From NCBI GenBank assembly GCA_020718125.1, contig DYDC01000053.1:1-12543 (forward strand): a stretch of 12,543 bases of DNA. Direction: 5' to 3'. This document shows, in pieces, positions 7,398 to 12,543 of this stretch. Source of the stretch: Methylacidiphilum sp. (GTDB lineage: Bacteria > Verrucomicrobiota > Verrucomicrobiia > CAIQCK01). The notes below the pieces were generated by a model, which searched no databases, was not told where the DNA came from, and saw nothing but the letters and a program-made list of their open reading frames with translations. A program made the position numbers and the translations under genes. Numbering within the stretch: position 1 is the stretch's first letter; the number at the start of each line of letters is the position of its first letter.

Positions 7398-7706
7398 TCA
7401 ATCTTCGCCGAACTTGCGCTCGATCAATGTCTCAAGCTCGCCGAGCGCCGCGGCAGCGTCTTCGCCGGCGGCACTGATGCGCAGCTTGGTGCCTTGTCCG
7501 GCTGCCAGCATCATCAAGCCCATGATGGACTTGCCATTGATTGTTTCGCCATCTTTTTCAACGCTGATCTCGCAATGAAACCGGTTTGCGACCTTGACGA
7601 ACCGCGCCGCGGGCCGGGCGTGAATGCCCAGCTTGTTCTGTATGGTGACTTCGTGTGTCAGCAGTCCCCGGCGGTCGTCGCCGGAGGTCGAAGCCTGTTT
7701 CATCAT
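7398..7706 (-). CDS. ptsH: HPr, phosphocarrier protein of the PTS
   Basis: HPr relays phosphate from Enzyme I to downstream proteins and, where HPr kinase exists, is also controlled by serine phosphorylation. The product is 102 aa, longer than the usual 85-90 because of about 14 extra N-terminal residues. The relay histidine is His29 in LGIHARPAARF. The regulatory serine is Ser60 in NGKSIMGLMML, 31 residues later, the same spacing as His15 and Ser46 of Bacillus subtilis HPr. Both control sites are thus present, matching the hprK gene next to it. The ATG at 7706 overlaps the hprK stop by 4 nt (ATGA) and has AAGGA (7717-7713) 6 nt upstream. A second ATG follows directly at 7703. The residues around Ser60 make it a likely HprK substrate rather than an Npr-type protein. 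Confidence 0.95.
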   Translation of the reverse strand: MMKQASTSGDDRRGLLTHEVTIQNKLGIHARPAARFVKVANRFHCEISVEKDGETINGKSIMGLMMLAAGQGTKLRISAAGEDAAAALGELETLIERKFGED

Positions 7707-8662
7707 GGTCCGTCCTTGCGCATCATCGAGATCAGCCGCTCGTTGAATTCCTTGGCCGCATTATGGCCCATCCCGCGCAATTTCTGGTCCATGGCGGCGA
7801 CCTCGACCAGGCGCGCGATGTCGCGGCCGTGCCGGACCGGGATGGTGACGTTCGGCACTTTGATGCCGAGGATCCTGCAGTAATCCTGGTCCAAACCAAC
7901 CCGCTCGACTTCCGAGGCGGCATCCCAGTCCTTGAGGGTGACCACCAAGTCCACCCGTTTCTCGGCGCGGACCGCGCCGACGCCGAAAACCGCGGCGACA
8001 TTGATGATGCCCAGACCGCGCACTTCCATGTGGTGCCGCGTCTGCTGGTCGCTGGCGGCCATCAGTTCGCGCCCATCCAGGACGTAAATCCTTGTGATAT
8101 CGTCGCTGACGAGGCTGTAACCGCGTTCCACCAGCGACAGGGCGCACTCGCTCTTGCCGATGCCGCTTTCGCCCTTGATTAACACGCCGATTCCGAGAAT
8201 GTCAACCATCGTGCCGTGCTCGGTGATGCGGGGGGCGAAATCCATGTCCAGCAGCAACGTGGCGAGGTTGATCAGGCGGCCGGTGACCAGTGGCGAGCGG
8301 AACACCGGCACGCGGAGCGACTCCGCTTCCTCCAGGGCCTCCCGCGTCGGACGGATGTTACGGGCCAGAATCACGCAGGGGATGTTGTGAACGAGGAACG
8401 CCCGGATACGCTTGCGGCGCTCTGCCGACGAGAGGGACTTCACGTAGGCGGTCTCGGCGTTGCCGATGACCTGGACACGCGCCCAGGCGAAATACTCGAA
8501 GAAGCCTGCCAGCGCCAGGCCCGGCCGGTTGACCGTCGCCTCGCGGATCTTTCGTTGCAGGCCCGTGGCGCCCGCAATCAGGCTCAGGCGCAACTGCTGG
8601 ACATGGGCCGAGTAGAACCGCTCGACGCTGATGGACTTGACCGTGATCGGTTTGGACTGCAT
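7703..8662 (-). CDS. hprK: HPr kinase/phosphorylase
   Basis: HprK phosphorylates HPr on its regulatory serine using ATP or pyrophosphate and reverses this when phosphate is high, so it senses energy and carbon state. The product is 319 aa, the normal length. The N-terminal domain (1-130) is the typical HprK_N fold region. The catalytic C-terminal domain has His149 in TEHGTMVD, the P-loop GESGIGKS (164-171), Asp187-Asp188 in LVSDD, the family signature MEVRGLGIINV (212-222), and the C-terminal IPVRHGR (274-280) before the EVAAMDQKLRGMG segment. It starts 9 nt after hpf and overlaps ptsH by 4 nt, so kinase and substrate are translated from one message. The set of conserved residues suggests both kinase and phosphorylase activity, but that is not tested here. 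Confidence 0.95.
   Translation of the reverse strand: MQSKPITVKSISVERFYSAHVQQLRLSLIAGATGLQRKIREATVNRPGLALAGFFEYFAWARVQVIGNAETAYVKSLSSAERRKRIRAFLVHNIPCVILARNIRPTREALEEAESLRVPVFRSPLVTGRLINLATLLLDMDFAPRITEHGTMVDILGIGVLIKGESGIGKSECALSLVERGYSLVSDDITRIYVLDGRELMAASDQQTRHHMEVRGLGIINVAAVFGVGAVRAEKRVDLVVTLKDWDAASEVERVGLDQDYCRILGIKVPNVTIPVRHGRDIARLVEVAAMDQKLRGMGHNAAKEFNERLISMMRKDGP
8178..8205 (-). promoter_or_regulatory. Candidate internal promoter inside hprK
   Basis: On the minus strand TTGACA (8205-8200, perfect -35 match) is followed by 16 nt and GTTAAT (8183-8178, four of six -10 matches). It would start a transcript near 8170, about 460 nt upstream of ptsH. The bases also encode the conserved stretch just before the HprK P-loop, so the match may be coincidence. 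Confidence 0.2.
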
Positions 8663-8671
8663 GACGCCGGC

Positions 8672-9241
8672 TCAGGTCATGTGCGGATCAATCAGCCCGA
8701 AATCGCCGTTCTTGCGGCGATACAGCACGTTGACGCGCTCGTTCTCCGCGTTCTGGAAAACCAGAAACGTCTTGGGCGACAGTTCCAATTGCAGCACGGC
8801 CTCGTCCACGAACATCGGCTTGAGCGAAAATCGCTCGGTGCGGACCACGCGATGGGTGATGTCCTGCGCCTCTTCCTCGCGGCCGATGGCCTCGATGATA
8901 TGCAACGGCACCTCGGCCATTTGGGTCTTGCGAGGGTTGTGGCGCTGTATCTTGGTCTTGGCCTTGCGCAGTTGCCGCATGAGCTTGCCGACCACCTGGT
9001 CAATCGAGGCATACATGTCTTCGCTGGCTTCCTTGGCTTCGATTGTGATGTGGTTGTTGCAGTGCAGGATGCCTTCGGCGATATGGCGATACTTCTCCAC
9101 TTCGAGGATGACCTGCGCGTTGAGGATGCGCGGAAAATCTATGCCGATGTGCTCGATCTTCTTGCGCGCGTAGTCCTTCATCGCCTCGGTGACGCTGACG
9201 TGACGTCCGGTGACGCTAACCACTGGGGCTGTGTGTGTCAT
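8672..9241 (-). CDS. hpf: Ribosome hibernation promoting factor, long form
   Basis: Long HPF binds the 30S decoding region and dimerises ribosomes into inactive 100S particles in slow or starved cells. The product is 189 aa, matching the long form. An N-terminal S30AE domain (about 7-100) includes TGRHVSVTEAMKDYARKKIE and a basic helix with RQLRKAKTK (89-97). A short linker follows, then the C-terminal dimerisation domain (about 134-186), seen as RTERFSLKPMFVDEA and FLVFQNAENERVNVLYRR. The ATG has an AGGAG (9252-9248) 6 nt upstream, one of the clearest Shine-Dalgarno sites in the operon. It lies 38 nt after lptB and 9 nt before hprK. In Proteobacteria hpf also follows lptB, but with rpoN between; rpoN is absent here. 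Confidence 0.95.
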   Translation of the reverse strand: MTHTAPVVSVTGRHVSVTEAMKDYARKKIEHIGIDFPRILNAQVILEVEKYRHIAEGILHCNNHITIEAKEASEDMYASIDQVVGKLMRQLRKAKTKIQRHNPRKTQMAEVPLHIIEAIGREEEAQDITHRVVRTERFSLKPMFVDEAVLQLELSPKTFLVFQNAENERVNVLYRRKNGDFGLIDPHMT

Positions 9242-9247
9242 GGAGTT

Positions 9248-9252
9248 CTCCT
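9248..9252 (-). promoter_or_regulatory. Strong ribosome binding site of hpf
   Basis: AGGAG on the minus strand, 6 nt before the hpf ATG, within a purine-rich run AAAGGAAAGGAG. Several other genes of this operon rely on overlap or have weak sites (the nucleotidyltransferase and hprK), so this site may raise HPF synthesis relative to its neighbours. Confidence 0.7.
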
Positions 9253-9279
9253 TTCCTTTGTGTGCGCGGGTTCTTTTGC

Positions 9280-10005
9280 TTACATGTTGAACTCGGAACC
9301 CAGATAGAGTTTACGACTCATCGGGTCATTTATCAAAAACTCGCTTGTGCCCTCGCTGACCACGCCGCCTTGGTGGATCAAATAGGCGCGGTTCACGATG
9401 GCCAGTGTCTCGCGGACGTTGTGGTCGGTGATGAGCAGCCCAAGCCCCTTGTCGCGCAGCCGCCGGATGATCTGCTGCACCTCATAGACGGCGATGGGAT
9501 CCACGCCGCTGAACGGCTCGTCCAGCAACAGCAGTTTCGGCGCGGTCACGAGGGCCCGGGTAATTTCAAGCCGGCGGCGCTCGCCGCCGGAGAGTGTGTA
9601 GGCCTTGTGTTTGGCCAGCGCGGCGATGTCGAGTTCCTCCAGCAGGTATTGCAGGCGCAGCTTCCGCTCGCGGCCGGAGTAGGGCAGCGTCTCCAGGACG
9701 GCCATGATGTTCTCCTCGACGGTGAGCTTGCGGAAGATCGAGGGTTCCTGCGCGAGATAGCCGATGCCGACCCGCGCGCGGCGATACATTGGCAATCGGG
9801 TTATGTCGCGGTTCTCGAAAAACACCTTGCCTTTGGTCGGGCGCAGGAGTCCGACGATCATGTAGAAGCAGGTGGTCTTGCCGGCGCCGTTCGGGCCGAG
9901 CAACCCCACGACCTCGCCGCGGTTGACCGTGACGTCCACTCCGTTGACCACACGCTGGCCGCGGTATGCTTTGATCAATTCCCGGGTTTGCAGAAGCGAT
10001 CCCAT
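9280..10005 (-). CDS. lptB: LPS export ABC transporter ATPase LptB
   Basis: LptB is the cytoplasmic ATPase of the LptB2FG complex, which lifts LPS out of the inner membrane towards the LptC-LptA bridge. The product is 241 aa, the usual size. Visible motifs are Walker A GPNGAGKT (37-44), Q-loop Gln86 within YLAQEPSIFRKLTVEENI (83-100, highly typical of LptB), the ABC signature LSGGERRR (138-145), Walker B ending in Asp162-Glu163, DEPFSGVDP (162-170) and switch His195 in ITDHNVRETL. It starts 10 nt after lptA. The LptF and LptG permeases are not in the window and must be encoded elsewhere. Confidence 0.96.
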   Translation of the reverse strand: MGSLLQTRELIKAYRGQRVVNGVDVTVNRGEVVGLLGPNGAGKTTCFYMIVGLLRPTKGKVFFENRDITRLPMYRRARVGIGYLAQEPSIFRKLTVEENIMAVLETLPYSGRERKLRLQYLLEELDIAALAKHKAYTLSGGERRRLEITRALVTAPKLLLLDEPFSGVDPIAVYEVQQIIRRLRDKGLGLLITDHNVRETLAIVNRAYLIHQGGVVSEGTSEFLINDPMSRKLYLGSEFNM

Positions 10006-10015
10006 GAACTCTTGC

Positions 10016-10705
10016 CTACGGTCCTCCGGGTGCGGGCGGGGTTGGGGAAGTGGGGGTGGGCAGCTTGGGCATCGTGGGGAACAAGCCGGTTGAGCCGCCG
10101 CCCTTGTGGTCCTGCGGAATTGTCATGCGTGGCCTGCCCTTGACGACGGCGGTGTTCCTGGCCATGTCATACACGATGGTTTCGCCGGTGACCACGCTGG
10201 CCCCTGTCTGCACCTGTGCCGCCCCACTCAGGATCACGACCCGGTCGGCTGCCGTGTAAACCGCTTCATCGGAAATGGCCCGGCGGCCTTCCTGCGAAAT
10301 CACCACGCCGCCGGTCGCCTCGATCCTCGACACGCTGTTGCCGCTGTCGCCGCCTTCGGCGAGATAAACGATCATCTTGTCGGCCGTCATGGTGCCCTGC
10401 GGATCCACCACCTTCACATGGCCGGTAAACGTCGCCACCTTCTTGTCCATGCTCATCTGCAACTCGTCCGAGGTGATGACGGTCGGCGCGGTAGCAGACG
10501 GTTTGTCCATCACGGCGGTGTCGCCGGGACGCAGGTTGATCTGGCCCGGTGAGGGCCTCGCTGGCGCGACAAATGACGGCATGGGCGTTGGGGGCACCTC
10601 GGGAGCGGGCGATGGGGGCGGCGCGGCCGCAGTTTGCGCCCACACAGCCGACGCACCCAGCAGCCATGCCATGGCTCCGTATGCCAGATGTCTTGTTGTC
10701 TTCAC
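10016..10705 (-). CDS. lptA: LptA-like periplasmic LPS transport protein (OstA domain)
   Basis: LptA forms the periplasmic bridge carrying LPS from LptC to LptD. The product from GTG 10705 is 229 aa, longer than E. coli LptA (185 aa). It has a signal peptide (1-23) ending in AVWA before QT, an Ala/Pro-rich linker (about 25-55), an OstA/LptA beta-jellyroll domain (about 76-196) with repeats such as DELQMSMDKKVATFTGHVKV and DEAVYTAADRVVILSG, and a Gly/Pro-rich tail (about 202-229). The GTG start overlaps the lptC stop by 4 nt (GTGA) and sits right before a signal peptide; the frame is open further upstream but that part lies inside lptC. The order lptC-lptA-lptB supports the call. An LptD-type or other OstA protein is less likely given the size. 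Confidence 0.85.
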   Translation of the reverse strand: MKTTRHLAYGAMAWLLGASAVWAQTAAAPPPSPAPEVPPTPMPSFVAPARPSPGQINLRPGDTAVMDKPSATAPTVITSDELQMSMDKKVATFTGHVKVVDPQGTMTADKMIVYLAEGGDSGNSVSRIEATGGVVISQEGRRAISDEAVYTAADRVVILSGAAQVQTGASVVTGETIVYDMARNTAVVKGRPRMTIPQDHKGGGSTGLFPTMPKLPTPTSPTPPAPGGP

Positions 10706-11199
10706 TTCGATTGTGGCTTGGTCAATAAAAAGGTCGGTCCCATCCGGTTCAACATGGTCACTGTCACATCGTTGTGAATCTTCACCAGATTGTCGCCTGC
10801 AATCCACTCAAACCCCTTTCCTGTTACCGTCATGTTGGTCGCGACAAGCTCGACAGCATCGTCCGAGGACGCCATTTTTGCCGTCCGATCGAAAAGGCAT
10901 GTCGACGCCCGCATGGTCATGTCCACCGCGTTGTTCCGATAAATCTCCAGTTTCATCACCCGCACTTCGATCCGGCCGCCTGTCAGCAGCACGCGGGCCG
11001 TGTCGCCATACATCTTCCATCGGAGCTGGCCGGTCTCATCATACTCCGGCACGATAAACCCCCGTGCCGCGCCAGTGCCGGGCGCCATGTCAGCGGGCGC
11101 GTTGGTGGAAGGGGGCGCGCCAGCCGGCGTCGGCGCGCCGGTTTGCGCCCACGCCGCAATCGCGGCTGTCATGCCGGCCAGCCAAAACCATCGTTTCAT
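10702..11199 (-). CDS. lptC: LptC-like LPS transport protein
   Basis: LptC receives LPS from LptB2FG and hands it to LptA. The product is 165 aa. It starts with a hydrophobic segment (about 4-17) ending in AWA before QT, which reads as a cleavable signal peptide rather than the membrane anchor of E. coli LptC. A Pro/Ala-rich linker (20-45) follows, then a beta-rich LptC-like core (about 46-150) ending in VTGKGFEW and KIHNDVTV (126-147), which resembles the conserved LptC end. ATG 11199 overlaps the kdsC stop by 4 nt (ATGA). The frame is open for 72 more codons upstream, but those lie antiparallel-free within kdsC and look non-native (Gly/Arg-rich). Similarity to LptC is modest, so position between kdsC and lptA carries much of the call. 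Confidence 0.78.
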   Translation of the reverse strand: MKRWFWLAGMTAAIAAWAQTGAPTPAGAPPSTNAPADMAPGTGAARGFIVPEYDETGQLRWKMYGDTARVLLTGGRIEVRVMKLEIYRNNAVDMTMRASTCLFDRTAKMASSDDAVELVATNMTVTGKGFEWIAGDNLVKIHNDVTVTMLNRMGPTFLLTKPQSK

Positions 11200-11777
11200 T
11201 TTCCGTCCACCTGATAGCGTTTCAACAATTCCTTCCACGTGCCCTGGCTTTTCAAAACCAACTCGATCACTTCGCGCACAGCGCCGTGGCCGCCGGACTG
11301 CCGCGTCACATAGGCCGCGGCTTGCCGCACCTCGGCCACCGCATTGGCCACCGCCACCGGCAGGCCGACCTGCGCCAACGCCGGCAAATCCACCAAATCG
11401 TCGCCCACGAAACAAACCGCGTCCAGACCGACGCCCTCCTGCGCTGCCATCCGCCGGACGACTTCGAGCTTCGCAGACGGTGGTGACTGGCCCGGTTCCG
11501 GCTGCGACAACAGGCTCACGCCCAACTCTCTCGCGCGCCGGGCCGTGACCGGCGAGTAACGGCTGGACACCCAGCCGACAAGCAATCCTCCACGGGCCGC
11601 CATCTTCATAGCATGGCCGTCCTGAATGTGAAAAGCCTTCAGTTCCACGCCCAACGCGCGCCCGTCCTCGCCGACCGCCTCGCCGATGTAAAGCCGGCCG
11701 TCGGTCAACACGCCGTCCACGTCCAGCAACAACAGCCGGACGCGTTTTGCTTTAGCGAAGAGCTTCGCGGATGGCAC
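11196..11777 (-). CDS. kdsC: 3-deoxy-D-manno-octulosonate 8-phosphate phosphatase, HAD family
   Basis: KdsC removes phosphate from KDO-8-P to give KDO for the inner core of LPS. The product is 193 aa (family about 170-190), one small HAD domain without a cap, as tetrameric KdsC. Motif I is LLDVDGVLTDG (17-27) with Asp19 and Asp21. Motif II is Ser71/Ser72 in WVSSRYS, motif III Lys103, motif IV GDD (125-127). The C-terminal GGHGAVREV (162-170) matches the KdsC substrate loop GGxGAxRE. The start is a GTG at 11777, preceded by GGA about 9 nt upstream and lying inside kdsA (26-nt overlap). No other good start precedes the catalytic motif. Its 4-nt overlap with lptC suggests coupled translation. 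Placement right after kdsA supports the function strongly. Confidence 0.92.
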   Translation of the reverse strand: MPSAKLFAKAKRVRLLLLDVDGVLTDGRLYIGEAVGEDGRALGVELKAFHIQDGHAMKMAARGGLLVGWVSSRYSPVTARRARELGVSLLSQPEPGQSPPSAKLEVVRRMAAQEGVGLDAVCFVGDDLVDLPALAQVGLPVAVANAVAEVRQAAAYVTRQSGGHGAVREVIELVLKSQGTWKELLKRYQVDGK

Positions 11778-12543
11778 AGAGTTGTTCCAGCACGCCGCGC
11801 ATCGCGCGCAGCGGGATCATGTTTGGCCCGTCGCTCAACGCCGCCGACGGGTCGGGATGGGTTTCAATGAAAACACCGTCGCAGCCGGCCGCCACCGCCG
11901 CGCGCGCCAGCACGGGCGCCATCGCCGCGTCGCCGCTGCTGCGGTCGCCCGCGCCGCCGGGCGACTGCACGCTGTGAGTTGCGTCAAAGATCACAGGCCA
12001 GCCGAACGCGCGCATCACCGGCAGCGAGCGCATATCGGCGACCAGATTGTTGTAGCCGAAGCTCGCGCCGCGCTCGGTCAGCAACAGCCGCCGGCAGCCC
12101 GCGCCCTCGACCTTCTCAACGACGTTTTTCATGTCGCGCGGCGCCATGAACTGGCCTTTCTTCACGTTGACAACGCGGCCCGACTTCGCCGCCGCCACGA
12201 TCAAGTCCGTCTGCCGGCACAGAAACGCCGGGATTTGCAACACATCACACACCTCGGCCGCCGCGGCGACTTCGGTCTCGGAATGCACGTCAGTCAGCAC
12301 GGGCACGCCGACGGCGGTCTTCACCTTTGACAAAACTCGCAGCCCTTCGTTCAACCCCGGCCCGCGGAATGACCGCCCCGACGAGCGGTTGGCCTTGTCG
12401 TAGCTCGCCTTGAACACGAACGGCATCCGCAGCTTTTCCGTCAGCTTTCGGAGTTGCTCCGCGACACGCAGGCAAAGCCGTTCGCTCTCGATGACGCACG
12501 GCCCGGCAATCAACGCGAGCGACGGGCCGCCGATGCGGACGCC
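11752..12543 (-). CDS. kdsA: 3-deoxy-D-manno-octulosonate 8-phosphate synthase, 5' end cut by window edge
   Basis: KdsA condenses PEP with arabinose-5-phosphate to KDO-8-phosphate in the cytoplasm. Some 263 residues are visible. The frame is open to the right edge, and the visible start GVRIGGPSLALIAGPC matches the usual beta strand ahead of the active site, so the true start codon lies beyond the window; a TTG at 12513 is internal. Counting from the first visible residue, the hallmark KANRSS is at 50-55. Cys16, His190, Glu227 and Asp238 have exactly the spacing of the metal ligands Cys11, His185, Glu222 and Asp233 of Aquifex aeolicus KdsA, so this is the metal-dependent class. The final codons overlap kdsC by 26 nt. 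It is the first visible gene of the minus-strand operon; the promoter is outside the window. Confidence 0.95.
   Translation of the reverse strand, partial: GVRIGGPSLALIAGPCVIESERLCLRVAEQLRKLTEKLRMPFVFKASYDKANRSSGRSFRGPGLNEGLRVLSKVKTAVGVPVLTDVHSETEVAAAAEVCDVLQIPAFLCRQTDLIVAAAKSGRVVNVKKGQFMAPRDMKNVVEKVEGAGCRRLLLTERGASFGYNNLVADMRSLPVMRAFGWPVIFDATHSVQSPGGAGDRSSGDAAMAPVLARAAVAAGCDGVFIETHPDPSAALSDGPNMIPLRAMRGVLEQLCAIREALR

Noticed and set aside
10016..10807. 263-residue version of LptA
   Set aside because: It would start inside lptC, placing the signal peptide 34 residues from the N terminus; GTG 10705 puts it at the start.
10702..11415. 237-residue version of LptC
   Set aside because: The added residues lie wholly inside kdsC and are Gly/Arg-rich; ATG 11199 with a signal peptide and ATGA overlap is far better.
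11752..12513. Complete kdsA starting at TTG 12513
   Set aside because: The frame continues to the window edge and the ten residues before the TTG match the family N-terminal strand, so the gene is cut by the edge.
1..12543. Mobile elements, CRISPR arrays, tRNA or rRNA genes, defence systems
   Set aside because: No direct-repeat arrays, transposase or integrase motifs, or RNA gene signatures were seen on either strand; all space is taken by housekeeping genes.

Overview
This 12.5 kb window is GC-rich, tightly packed chromosomal DNA from a Gram-negative bacterium. It carries KDO synthesis and LPS export genes together with HPr kinase and a long-form hibernation factor. That mix, and the style of the proteins, best fit the Verrucomicrobiota or a neighbour in the PVC group. 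This placement is an inference from protein content; no rRNA or marker search was possible. Every gene is a housekeeping or envelope gene. I see no insertion sequence, phage gene, CRISPR array, tRNA or rRNA, and no gene-free stretch longer than about 160 bases.

Left block (93-3422, plus strand): a good sigma-70-type promoter drives the protein quality-control operon tig-clpP-clpX (trigger factor, ClpP protease, ClpX unfoldase). The gaps are 12 and 2 nt. All catalytic residues of ClpP and ClpX are present.

Convergent junction (3423-3571): 149 bp holding a terminator hairpin for the minus-strand operon, a perfect 12-bp palindrome, and a weak hairpin that could stop clpX transcription.

Right block (3572-12543, minus strand): eleven genes in one direction, with gaps from a 26-nt overlap to 51 nt, read from the right edge leftwards: kdsA (5' end cut by the window edge), kdsC, lptC, lptA, lptB, hpf, hprK, ptsH, ptsI, a sugar-nucleotidyltransferase-like gene, and metK. 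This looks like one long operon. It runs from KDO synthesis (KdsA, KdsC) to LPS transport across the envelope (LptC, LptA, LptB), then ribosome hibernation (HPF). Next comes a PTS phosphorelay with its regulatory kinase (HprK, HPr, EI) but no sugar permease (EII), and last NDP-sugar formation and S-adenosylmethionine synthesis.

The right block resembles the proteobacterial kdsC-lptC-lptA-lptB-rpoN-hpf-ptsN-rapZ-npr cluster. Here rpoN, ptsN and rapZ are absent and a Firmicutes-style HprK/HPr(Ser)/EI module occupies the place. The most interesting hypothesis is that this is a regulatory PTS coupling carbon or PEP status to LPS output and translational dormancy. No wholly novel system is evident; the novelty, if any, is in the gene combination.
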